From NCBI GenBank assembly GCA_000697355.1, contig JNEN01001240.1, positions 264,969-328,968 of the forward strand: a stretch of 64,000 bases of DNA, in the 5' to 3' direction. The notes beneath the pieces are model-generated. The model saw nothing but the letters and a program-made list of their open reading frames with translations. It searched no databases and was not told the DNA's origin. A program made the translations under genes and the position numbers. Below, one piece after another: positions 21,466 to 32,707 of this stretch. Origin of the DNA: Syncephalastrum monosporum B8922. Taxonomy: Eukaryota > Mucoromycota > Mucoromycetes > Mucorales > Syncephalastraceae. Position 1 is the first letter of the stretch; every line of letters starts with the position of its first letter.

Positions 21466-24400
21466 CTAGAATGGATTGACTAGCTCGATTTCCAACGATG
21501 GTTTGAGGTGCTTCATATCGGCGCTGATACGTATCTGCATCGTATCCAAGAATTGGATACTTTGCACTCCCTGATCTTCTTCCTCCTGCTCTTCCTCAGT
21601 AGCGTTCTTTTTTTCTGTCACTGTGGGCGGTGTGCCCTCGACCATGACCTCCACTTCTGTAAAACCAGTCTTACTTGAGTTTGCTCGCCATACAATGTCC
21701 GCCGTGCAGTCATGGACGCTGAACGTCGAGCAAACATACGGTTGAGCGTACGTTTTCTTTGTGGGAAGCGTTACGTCTTGGATAATTCCAAATTCAATCA
21801 AGTAGAGCGCGATAGAGAGTAAGCCTTGTCTGCTTTGGATAGCCATCACGAGACCTGTCGTGATGGGTGGTGGGCCGGCCATCACCTGCTGATAAATATA
21901 GGCGGCGATGTACAGCGCAATGCTCTGCTCATAAACCGCCTCCTTGGCCATTAGCTTGACGTTGCAGTGCCGTGCTGTTTTTTCCACGTTGTCCGTCGAC
22001 TGCGTCTTCTCGCCACCTGTCGTAAAAGATGAGCAAGATTTTACCACTGGTCAAAAGTCACTTATTACATCCGCCTCTTAGGGTGGCATGAAGCTGCCGC
22101 TGGACGACAATACTGGCGTATTTGTGGAGCGGCTCTGTGAAGATGGTGTACAGTGGCACGCCCAGAGTGTAGTGGCGATACCGCGCAATATCCACCGATT
22201 GGGCAGCAAAAAACTGGCAAGTCGGGATGGCTTGGCGCAGCCGATATTCCAGTGCCAGGCGTCTCTCCTCCGATGAGCAGCTGGTGGCCGCTGCAAGCAA
22301 TGCCGAAAAATCGGCACATGCTCTGCCTTCTATTTCGGTCAGATAATCATAAATGATGTCCTACATGTGGAAAATCAATACATGTGTTATTTTTGTACTA
22401 GATATTTACCAAACGTGGATCCAGGGCATGAATGCGTGGCTCTTCTTGTCGACAAAGGAGGGCTTGCTCCGGATATTTGCTCGTAACTTTTTGTGCTACT
22501 TGACTATTAGCGAGGATGTCTGCTTCTTTGAATAATGTCCATGCAGAGGGATCTTCCCGTAAGCACAGCTCTTTAGGATATCCTGTTTTGTGGCACAGAT
22601 CAAAGACTTGGCGTGGTACGTCCAGACGCAGCCCGCCTTCCTTGCGCCGCTGTTTGCGAAGAGCGCGACATGCTTCGGCAAGTAGACGCACCTGGTATGG
22701 ATCAGCTCGGTCCTCGTCGTCTATTATGGCTTGGGCTTCTTCGAAAGTGATGTGTGTTGAACACCTTTTTTTTGAAAGAAAAAATCCAATGGGTGAGGTG
22801 GATCAGAAACGAAGTAACTCTCAGTATGCTGGCACCCACCTGATAACGGTCATATTAATGCGAGAATGGAGAAGTGTTCCCTTGGGTGTAATGTGACAAT
22901 GAACGGAATAAGCCAATCTACATTTTGATGAGTGAGGAAAAAGAAAGAATCTATCATGCGTCCCCACCTGTCCACGCCTGGAAGAAGCGCTGCGCGCTCT
23001 TTGATAAAACTCAACGGAAACATGGGTATCTGCCGCTCGACAAGATCCACCGTGATGGCTCGCTCTTTTGCCTCTTGATCAAGCGCTGTATGCGAATGCA
23101 CGAGGCTTGCAAGGTCACTGACATGGACGCCGATCTCCCAGAGATCATCGTCTTCAATTCTGCGGATGGAATAGGCGCAGTCGACCATGTCTGGATTCCC
23201 ACCCAGTGTAAACACCGCAGTATTGTTGTCCCGTAGATCGACGCGGTGTCGATGATTGTCAGGCGAGAGGGCCTGTGCTGATTTGATTACGCCAGGTGTG
23301 AACTGTGTATCATCCTTGAGATGATAGTCCGCCATGAGGGCTTGCGAGTGCACAGGAAACTCGCCCATCCATCCAATTTCACGCTCGATATTGCCAAAAG
23401 GGTGGAGTGACGTTGCAGGCCACCGTTGGATGGCGCCCTACCTAGAATGTAAGTCTATACGAATACGTTCGGCGACGTAACATACGACAAAAACACGATG
23501 TCGATATTCGTCCGGATACTTGAGAAAACCAGCCGGCGCATGCTTGACTGGCACTGCTACGAGCGGTAAACGCTTGTCTGCAGGAATGAACCAGATAATC
23601 TTGGGAGCTTGTTTTGAGCCGGTCGATTCTTGGACTTCGTCCTGCTGTTGGGGCCGGTGCAAAGAAAGAATGCTATTGTACATGGGTTGGATCAGCTGAG
23701 TGGATGGGTGTATACATCAAAAGTATACCCAGAAAAAAAAAGGCGCCGTGGACGCTCCATAATACACACTACACGACCGCAAAACGCAGGACGTCGATCA
23801 TTGTCGTCGAGCATGCTATGTTCGGGTATGGAAGAAAGAGAGAGCGAGGTAGAAGGCGGAATCGCGAGCGAAGACCGTCTGCGTGCCTGTTTTTTGGTGG
23901 CCTTCTCAGCCAACATGGTATCCACATCCACGAGCTCGACAGCGACTACGTCTCCATCGAGGGCTCGATTGCGGTTCCGTGAGCCATAGATATATATGCT
24001 CGCACCTAGTGTATCACACATGACATGCGCGTCCGAGCTGTCTTGGCTGTCGACGTGCAGCGTGCCCGAAAAGAGCGCACGCATTTTAAGTTGGTGTGAC
24101 ACATCGGCTAGTGAGAGATGCGTGGGATAGAGCTGACGACGGATGCCATGGTAGTGTGGGGGATGGTTCGTCGCCATCACAGCCGCGCTTTTGATGTCAG
24201 GGACTTACAAAGCATGAGCCCACCGCAATAACTCCTTTCTTTCTCCCCAGCGAGTTACCTGACTGACTGCGCGAACGCTGCGTAGGCCACGCTAAATGCA
24301 GATCATCCTTATTGTTGACCGGCGCGATCGCCTGCGGAGTTTCGGAATGGCGGCGAACACGGCCGGATGAGCGAGGGATTGAGGTAGTGGAAGAGGAGGA

Positions 24401-24685
24401 AGCGGGTAGGCCAGGACCAATAGGGCTGGTGGGCGAGGTAGCGGACGAAGGCAAGCGCTTTATTTCAGAAATGATGTCCTGAATAGATTGCACTGCAGGA
24501 GTGGTGACCAGTGCGGACGAGCTGTGGCGCCTGCGTGGCGCGGAAGGGGTTTGTATTTCTTGTGGATCGTCATGAAGCGATGCTGTGGACGATCTGCGAT
24601 GACGCGCTCCACGTCGACCGCGACGATGACCTGGGCGTTTCTGGGCGGCCTTGGCCTCGGGTGTTTCAGCAGGGTTCTGCAGCAT
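21466..24685 (-). CDS. SSD1: Ssd1-like RNA-binding protein (RNase II/Dis3 fold, probable pseudonuclease)
   Basis: Eight exons (24685-24209, 24132-23729, 23672-23486, 23437-22968, 22917-22840, 22764-22410, 22360-22069, 22016-21466) give 937 residues. A basic, Ser/Pro-rich N-terminus is followed by cold-shock domains with the Ssd1-type IYGSRNRNRALDGDVVAVEL. The RNB domain follows (about 425-830; LWEIGVHVSDLASLV, YTLGVPLYTIFTEPL), then a C-terminal S1-like part. Active RNB enzymes carry an Asp-rich D-x-D-D site; here the aligned stretch (437-444) reads NPDMVDCA, so one Asp is lost, as expected of the non-nucleolytic Ssd1 branch. Ssd1 binds the 5' UTRs of cell-wall and growth mRNAs and is controlled by the NDR kinase Cbk1. 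A matching HxRxxT site is at residues 29-34. The second exon's start (24132) is the least certain junction. Confidence 0.9.
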
Positions 24686-24923
24686 GGACTGGGAAAAAGA
24701 GCAAAAGAGAAAGTGTGGGAACCCAGTCAGACCCAATGGACACGCTTTTTCATTCTATTGCAACTGGGACGCGCGCTTCGTCTCGGGGTCGCGTGATGTT
24801 TCTATGCTGATTTTGACAGCATCACCCCCACCCATCCAATTATTCCCCTGCAATCCGACTACGCTTGCATTTAAATTTTTTTCTTTCCCATCGTACCCGC
24901 TGTTCGCTTTTCCGCCTTTCTCC
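24686..24923. promoter_or_regulatory. Divergent promoter between Ssd1 and the disordered-protein gene
   Basis: It is 238 bases between start codons. A pyrimidine-rich leader (TTTTTTTCTTTCCC, about 24876-24889) precedes the + strand ATG. On the - strand a TTTTTCCCAG sequence sits just before the Ssd1 ATG and could be a leader-intron acceptor. Confidence 0.5.
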
Positions 24924-26205
24924 ATGGATAAAACCTACCATATCTACGAGGAAAGCCAGCAAGAAGATCGAACGCACAGCAGCTACAGTCCTCAGGACGA
25001 GGTCAAGCACGCTCCTATGCGCGCATCCACCCATCATCAGACCGGACGACATCCGTACGGCAACGTCGATATTGATCTGAATGATGAGGGGGGCACTGCA
25101 CGTCATGAAAAGGGCAAACAACCCATGTACTCTCGTATCTCGGCTGATAAGGATGTGCACAAGCCAGAGCTGCACCCGCAGCGCCGTGAGTCTTGGGTTG
25201 AACGCATTGAGGCGGTTAGCAAAGATGGTAATACATTCAGCGCGGATTAGGCCAGGTCAACTTATCAGCTTTGTTATTTACTGCTCTCGTACGCGCCTAT
25301 CAGCCTTGCGACGTTCGTCGTTTCCTACCAATCCTGACCTTATTATCGACAAGCTGGCTGATACGCTCAACACGATCAGTCCCGGCATTGAACCGTCTTC
25401 TTACTTTGACCAACAGCAGAGCAAGAATAGTGCGGGCAAGGCACCCTCTCAGCAGAAAAGAACCGATAATCGCCACAAACCGGAGAAGCGCATGAGCTGG
25501 TCCCAACGTGCTATGTCCTTCTTCACAGCGCGACCTGCTTCGGAACAAGACGATCACTCGCAAAAGGGACAAGAGATGAAAGAACCGGGAGGATGGAAGA
25601 CACAGGCTGACATCGAGTGCGAGGGCTCAGACGCAGCCTACGACGACGTACAAGGGACCTTTGTAACCACACAAGAAGACACCTCGCCCGAGAAGGACAA
25701 GAAGCCAATCCATACAGCCCAGGTCGTGCCTCAGATGGATCCAGTCGCTCCTAAACCGACCTATGCCTCGCTTCTCCACACAAAGGACGTTGACATTGAA
25801 GAGCAACGCAAATGGTTTAACGTGAATCCCGAAACGGCACGCGTCCCAGTCCCGCCTCTCTCCAATACAATGAAAGCCCCCAGAGACAGAAATTCGAGCG
25901 CGACGCAGGTGCGGCCAACCACTCAGCAAGATAACAAGCACCACAAGAGACAACAGAACAATAGGGAAGCTTATCCTACAGCGGAGCCCCGCAAAACACA
26001 GCGCAAGGCGCTCCTCGAGAAGGGTACGACGGAAGTGGATACGCAATTTGACAGCGACTTTGAAAATTGGCGTCACCCGGCATCGCGCACGGTGCATACA
26101 ACCCGTCATGATTGGCCAGAAAGTTATAACCTCACCGAGGGCACCGACGAGGATCATCAGCGCCAAAGCAGTGGCACAAGGAGTCGAGTGTTGTGGGATC
26201 ACTAA
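24924..26205 (+). CDS. Hypothetical protein, mostly disordered
   Basis: Two exons (24924-25227, 25304-26205) give 401 residues. I do not recognise a family. The intron model (GTAATA donor, TATCAG acceptor) is chosen because it joins the upstream frame to the long downstream frame without stops. The join gives a short amphipathic stretch (WVERIEAVSKDALRR, then NPDLIIDKLADTLNTI) that is the only part likely to fold. The rest is rich in Gln, His, Lys, Glu, Ser and Pro; several Trp-centred motifs (MSWSQRAMSFF, EEQRKWFNV, DFENWRHP) could be short binding sites. No signal peptide or membrane segment is seen. It shares a short divergent promoter with Ssd1. Confidence 0.72.
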
Positions 26206-28966
26206 AGTATCATGAAATAATAGTAACAATACTGGTCAAAGTCATAATAAAGATCCCAAGGAATCAGATTTATGTATGATTGGATCACAATACAAATCGA
26301 ACTCCACACCTTATCCCACGCAATACAAATCCTGACGAGTCAATGCTGTTGTAGTTGTTACGCGTCCAAAAGGGTCTCGTAATTGTTACATATAGGGTAG
26401 AACCTGTTAAATCCACTTTCGCCGAATTTGAACTAGAATATATCACATTTGAATGGTCACGCTAAGCCGAGCAAAGCATGTGTCCTTGGGCGACCCGTCG
26501 CCATCGGAGAATGTCCACGTCTGTGAGAAAGTTTATCATTAAATCACACCACTTACTGGGCAGAGTAGAGATACTTCTTCAGTATATTGCTGGTAGTCAG
26601 CTCAATTAGTGATACACAAGTTATTTACCCGTATGAGGGGATGCATAGCGATATATGTCTAGTCCGTATGATCTGCGAACAGTGAGTCCTCATCCTGACT
26701 ACGACTGATTGCTTGCAAGGTTTCCTGATACAAAATGATATACTACTATATGATCAAATTATCTGTATACCATCGCATTTCAGTACTTTATTCTCATTTC
26801 CTTATGGTAAGATTTGTATAGCCTATACATACGTAATTCGCGCAAACCATTCTTCAGGTGGGTGTGTTATGCAACTTCTACAATTGTTGACATGGACGAT
26901 TTCTAGACTACCGTAGAATACTAATAACGTCTCTGACTACCTTCTTCTATGCCACAGTCTAATTTGCTCCTTTTGCTATAAACCCCTCTCCGGCTACAAC
27001 GTCTTCATGATTATAAACGCGAGATTAAACCTTTCAACAGTGGCGGTGATGACAAACAAACAATTAGTGTATCATTTGAAGATCACCGCAATTCACCGCA
27101 GAGCACCGTAGTCAGAATAACAGTAACCGCACCATAGAGTATCAGCAAAAGCTGCTTCATGTTTACTCAGACGTAATGTATAGATGTGATATATTTGTGA
27201 TATGATATATGAGATATTTATGGGATTATAATATATGTGAAGATTATATATATGTTCGTGATTGAGGCTATTATTGGTCGTGTTCCCCCCCCCCCCGCTT
27301 TCAGAGAGAGAACTGCCCGAAGGGTACGGCCACGAGCGCCAGGACAAGAACCAGGAGCCCCGCCGTAGCCAGGAGTGCTAGGACGGGAACCAGGAGCGCC
27401 AGAACCTGGGCCAGTGCCGCCAGAACGGCGACCAGATATGGAAAAGGCCAGGGGCGAACTGAGAGGATACGAAATTGCGGGAAGACCATGGAAGGTGAGG
27501 ATACGAATCCACCCTTACGCCGGACGAGCCGCACGAGCTGCACGGGCGCGAGCGCCTCCACGGCAGCCCCGACGCCCGGTGACGTTTGGGCATCCCCAAG
27601 TCTGAACGGAGCAGGGAATTTTCTTGCGGCAGTTCTTGACGCTGCTGTTGTTTCTCCCCAATCGCGAGAGCGTTGACGCTCTCAGTTGCGTTTTCCAAGG
27701 CCGTTGTTGCAAGATTCTCCATGTCGATAACTTATGTAATCTACACAAAGAGCAAAACGTATTTATACACTTTAGAAACAAACTTTAATCGAGTGCGGTA
27801 AAGTTCAGTGATGAGATCGGAGGAAGATCCTCGCATTGTCAATTACACGACGATCTCTCGCTACGTAATACATACTGTTATGTTTTTAGTTGTTGATAGA
27901 CGAACAGAAAAGTACAATGAAATTGATCTTTATTTCTCGCGAGAAAGGCCTCTATTTATACTGTAAATGGTCCAATGTGTGGTACAGAGATACGAGTGTG
28001 GTACGAGCGCGGTTGCGGGTGGTATTGAGGTTGGGTCCGAGACTGATCGCACATACTACAAAACCTGCTTCTTTGTTTTTCGACCCCCTTTTCTGTATCG
28101 TACTGTCACTGGTAGAAATGCTGCTGAGCAGCCTACAGTGTACGCAAGGTAAGAAAGTGAAGATCAAACTCTTTCCTTCAGAAGATAGGACGCCAGCCGA
28201 GCGACTTACATTTCAGAGCAGCTGAAGTTGTCAAAATACGTCGAGTTAGATATTTCTCTTTGTCAAGCATTATACATTAAGTGGTCTTTCGCGTGTTTCA
28301 CTAGGAGTTCAATAATTCTGTGATAAGCTTACAGGATTGAGCCGCGGTAATCCTGAGCTGTACACTGAGTCATGTGACATGATTGCGCACTAAGTTGGCT
28401 CTTGGTCTTTTCGAGGCTCCTTACGAAAGGCCCAGCTATAATGCATCAATTCACACCAAAGGTGTTGCATTCCATCCAGTGTATAACATGTGGAGACTAC
28501 ATTTCCTGTTCGGCTTAGCGTGACCATTCAGGTATGACTTTGTAATGCGATATTTCAGTGAAAGAGAAAATAAGAGTTTCTTTTATATATGTAACAGTTA
28601 CCACACCCTTTTGGATGCGCGTCAACTGCAGCAGCATCATTCGACAGTACTAAATATTGCGTGGGATAATTTTTTTTGATATCGTCTCTCTCTCTTTCTC
28701 TTTCGTATTTTTCTCCGGCTTCGTTGCGATGGGATGCAAATGCTGAATGGAAAGAGTTCAGTTCATCTACAATTGCCGCGTCAAGAAAAAAGCCAAAGTG
28801 TTCGCTCGCATTCGGTAGGGGCGTTGACAAGAGGAACAACTAGCCGCAGATTTAAAAAAAACTGTCTCTTGTTCCCTAATTGGTAAGTTGTTGCACTGTC
28901 ACAAACATAGCGAATGAGTGTGCGTGCCCGGCTTTTTCTTTTTTGTCTTTCGGCACCCCCTTTTGC
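26206..28966. other. Long gene-poor, AT-rich stretch with one GC-rich island
   Basis: Most of it is AT-rich with no believable frame. Bases 27180-27260 are nearly pure A/T with repeated TATATG/GATATA words. A run of 12 C lies at 27285-27296, directly followed by a GC-rich block (about 27298-27722) listed separately. The end is the promoter of the LRR scaffold gene. Confidence 0.5.
27298..27722 (-). other. GC-rich block with a TATA-preceded 114-codon frame and a 12-base Gly/Pro minisatellite
   Basis: Reading the - strand, an ATG at 27722 opens 114 codons beginning MENLATTALENATESVNAL. A TATAAATA box lies about 40 bases upstream (near 27764). Further in, a degenerate 12-base unit of the GGCGCTCCTGGT type repeats across about 27300-27435. 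In one frame it encodes Gly/Pro repeats (SGAPGSRPSTPGYGGAPG), but the opening frame reads it as Trp-rich and stops. This looks like a decayed or frameshifted gene or part of a mobile element. No homologue is recognised. Confidence 0.35.
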
Positions 28967-31695
28967 ATGGATAATACAACGACAGCTGACGCCGACGCAG
29001 CACCCGCAGCAATAGACACGACAAAGGGTGCGCCCAATACACCCAAACCGACCACGAGCGTTAGACTCAACTTTGCTCGATTTAAACCATCGCGTGACAA
29101 CATGGACGCGTCGCCAGACGAGTCAATGCCAAAGATGACGAGCGGGAACGGCGTGCCAGAGAAGGGCAGTCGTTTATTGGAAAAGGCAACAACAGCCACA
29201 GTAGCAGTAACTGAAGAAGCAAAACAAGAGCGAGAAACAGCGACAAATCAATTGAACAACAAAGAAAACAGGGACAATGGAGTTGTGGCACCAGTGCCTA
29301 GGCCACTTGTCGGACCCTCACGCTCTTCTTCCTCCTCCTCTCTTCATATCACTACCTCCCCCGCTCCTTCCAATAAAACACTTGACCTTGAGGCTGATTC
29401 TGCTGCTAACGAGTCGCTTGCAGAAGAAAAAGCCGCTTGGTTCAACACACCAGGCTCTTCTTTTCCCATGCTTTCTTCGTCCTTCCATCCAATAAATTCA
29501 AAAGGTGAGTGATCGTGGAGTATCACCACTTTTCCATTCTTATTTCCATGCTTCGTAGACAAAGGAAAACAACGCGCTGATCTGGCCAAGGACACCCAGC
29601 GCCGTCGTCTTGAAGCAGATGCTGCCTCACGACACGCGGACCCAAGAACCTTTGTGTCTCGGCAACTTTCTTCGGCCCAAACGCCTTCATCACCTCCTCC
29701 ACGATCATCGTCTTCCTCTGCAGCCCACCACTCCTTCCCAAATACTAAAGACAACGACAATGACGCTGAGGATGAAGGTTCCAATCACTATATCTTGACT
29801 GGAAAGCAGTCGGTGCAGGACTCTACCACCGACTCCCGCAACAGAGCAACCGAATTTGAGACAAGCCAGGATCATGCTCGGGCTGATTCACTTGCTGAAA
29901 CCATCCATACCCTCGATTCGCGCTTGCATTTTGAACCTATCATCAACCGTCCCACCGTCCTTCGCGATATCGCTCTTCATTTGCTTACGCTTGAGCCTCA
30001 TGCTCACTGGGAATCGATCCGTCAGCTTGATCTCAGGCATCTGGGTCTCACTCGTATCGTTAACCTAGACACTTTCTTGCCTAATCTCCACATTCTGGAC
30101 ATGTAAGTAGAAATAGAAAACGAAGCGTACCTTAACACTTCTATTAGATCCGACAATGCTATATTTCATATCTCGCGATTGCCCCTTTCCCTGCATACAC
30201 TCAGAGCAAAATCAAACAAGTACGTACATCTTTTCTCGATATCCTGGCTCATTTGTCGTAGATTGACCGACATCGACTCCTTACATACACTTACAAACCT
30301 TCAATATCTCGACATCTGCAACAACGCTATAACCTCTTTTGAAGGTATGTTTAGACATCACTCTTCCCTTTTCACTTATATCTTTATGACCATCAAGGCA
30401 TCAGTCACCTCCACCATCTACGCACTCTACACGCAGAAAACAACAAAATCACTTCGTGCAGTCCATTTCGGGATATGAATGGTCTTATACATCTCAACTT
30501 GCGCAATAACGCTTTGAAGAAACTCTGCTTCAGAACCGCTACCATGTAAGTCCCATTGCCACATAAGAAATACCCCTTGACAAAATATGGTAGGGAATCG
30601 CTAGAAACTCTGGATGTGGCATTCAACCGGCTTGATGGTCTCGATTCCATCGAAGGCCTTCTGAACTTGCGTCAGCTTAATATGGGTAAGTCTCATTCCA
30701 CCTAACACAGACACCTTCCTCACGCTCTATTGTGTGCAGAGCATAATGACGTCAAATGGATTGAGATTGCCCGCCCAGCAAGGATGCTCAAGGTGTTACG
30801 ACTCTGCTACAACCGTCTCAAGGCATTCGATGGTAGCTTCTTTCCAGATTTGCGTACCTTATATCTCGACGACAACCAGCTGCTCCGTGTCATAGGTCTC
30901 TCCTGCATTCCGCGACTGAGCAGTTTCTCTATGCGAGATCAGGGCGGGCAAAAAGTGTAAGACAAATTATACATTTGATATACTTCACTGACTATGATGA
31001 TTTTAGTGAGATCAACATGCGTTATCTCCGCGGCACACGTAAAATATACATGTCAGGAACGTGTCTGAAGCGGATCGATGCCATCCAAGACTTTTTCTCG
31101 CTCGAGTATTTGGAGCTGTGCTCTATTCAGCTCGAGTCATTACCGCGCGATTTTTCACGCCAGGTTCCCAACTTGGCGGTCCTATACCTGAGCAGCAATT
31201 ACCTGAAAGATATCAGGCCACTTCGAAAATTACGACATCTTCAGAAACTTGTCCTGTTAGACAATCGTATCGACAGTATGGACAATATTATTGAAGCTGT
31301 CAAGCCACTGACGCGTCTCCATTATCTGGACCTACGGTAAGTAAAAGAATAGACGACAATGCAAGCCATGTAGTCTTATTCTTGTATTTCTGGCAAGCAT
31401 GAATACAGTTACAAACAAGATGTATCCAGTCACCTGCATGTTCACGCACCGCCAGGAGATCACGCGCTACCTCGTTGTAGAACATGACCACACATGGATG
31501 GAACGCGATACCGAGTTTTGCCGGAACCTGACTCACGTATGGAGAGAGCGGCGCGCACGTTATCGCGCCATTCTCATTGTGTGCTGCCGTAAGCTTCGTG
31601 TTCTCGATGGTACGCTCATTTCTCCAGAAGAAAAGGACAGCGCGGAAGGCATCGTTGCAGCTTTTAAGCAACAGCAGAATGAAGCACTCGCATAA
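28967..31695 (+). CDS. Leucine-rich-repeat scaffold of the Nud1/Cdc11 (septation network) family
   Basis: Nine exons (starting 28967, 29559, 30148, 30262, 30398, 30594, 30740, 31007, 31398) give 773 residues. The first 310 residues are disordered and Ser/Thr-rich. From about residue 320 there is a chain of LRRs (IRQLDLRHLGLTRI, LQYLDICNNAITSFEG, LETLDVAFNRLDGL, LRTLYLDDNQLLRV, LAVLYLSSNYLKDI, LQKLVLLDNRIDSM) and a C-terminal cap, TRLHYLDLRMNTVTNKMYPV, ending in RYRAILIVCCRKLRVLDG. The cap and layout match Nud1 (budding yeast), Cdc11 (fission yeast) and centriolin: spindle-pole scaffolds that recruit the Tem1/Spg1-Cdc15-Mob1 pathway for mitotic exit and septation. The frame is open upstream to 28880, so the start at 28967 is a choice based on the poor quality of the earlier residues. 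Confidence 0.85.
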
Positions 31696-31850
31696 GTCAA
31701 ACAACGGAATATCGAAAATTCGTTTTGTATTATCAGTGTCTGTCTCTCCACATGGTTCTGGAAAGATAAGGGGAACAGGAATGGTGAAGTAGGAAGGTGA
31801 CGTGTTATTTGTGTGTCAGTGTGTAGTCCTCGACTATGAATGGAAAATGA
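31696..31850. terminator. Shared 3' region of convergent LRR scaffold and E2 genes
   Basis: Only 155 bases separate the two stops, so the transcripts probably overlap at their 3' ends. No clear AATAAA signal is seen on either strand. Confidence 0.35.
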
Positions 31851-32707
31851 CTACAGCTCCATGCCATGCGCTTCGTCTTCGGAGGATGCATAGTCAACCG
31901 AGCTCATTTCATCATCATCCGTGCTGTCGTCTGCTGCTGCATCGGCGGCTTCTTTTGTTGCGTATCTTGAAACATAGTCTACCGAGGCGATTGATTGGTA
32001 CACTGATTTTTAAGGTTTGTGTATCGCATACCTTTCACCTTCGCTTCATATTTGGGTGCTTCGCGCATCAGCAGAGCGGCAGCCTCACCATTGAGAGGGT
32101 CGGTCGGGTTTGGATAGCGCAGGAGCTGTGGCAGGAATACTTCAAAGATGTTGATCATGTCTGCAACCAAAGGAATCAGAACAAGTTTGCTTAATTCGGA
32201 AACATTTTCGGTCTTACCAAACATTGGGCTCCACGTCTGGTTAATCACATCAAGACATACAGAACCGCTCCTAATGGACAAAAAGAAGGGGGGAAAAGGA
32301 AGAATGGTATCAGTTTCGGAAGGTCCTTGGCCAGCTCAAAGCTTATCCTCAACTCACACTTCGTCAATATTGGGATGGAAGATCCGGTTCATGAAGCCAA
32401 TGCTGGGTGATTTGTACGGGTACTGGTCAGGAAGCTCGACATGCACCTTCCAGATGCCACCAGCAAAAGGTGCTACACAAGTGAAATTAGCACTTGACTT
32501 GTTACTTTTTTTGAATGGACTTACTATCAGATGGCCCTTGGAAACGCACGTAGAATTCCTGCATGTTGTCATTGACCAGAGTGACTTCGTAATCACTCAT
32601 TAAGCTATAACAGGGTAGTCCTCATAAGTCTCACTGTCATATAGTAGCATACCCATAGCTTACAGTTTCATGACATCGGTCTCGATTCGCCTTCGTGGAG
32701 TGGACAT
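31851..32707 (-). CDS. UBC8: Ubiquitin-conjugating enzyme E2, UBE2H/Ubc8 type
   Basis: Six short exons (32707-32664, 32604-32525, 32472-32358, 32270-32218, 32160-32032, 31978-31851) give 182 residues; human UBE2H is 183. The start [15 protein letters not shown], the fold motif [28 protein letters not shown], the catalytic [13 protein letters not shown] with Cys 85, and [12 protein letters not shown] are diagnostic. The acidic tail ends in EDEAHGMEL, as in UBE2H. It takes ubiquitin from E1 and passes it to substrates; in yeast Ubc8 works with the GID/CTLH ligase to degrade gluconeogenic enzymes when glucose returns. An alternative name such as Ubc-H is the same group. Confidence 0.96.
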
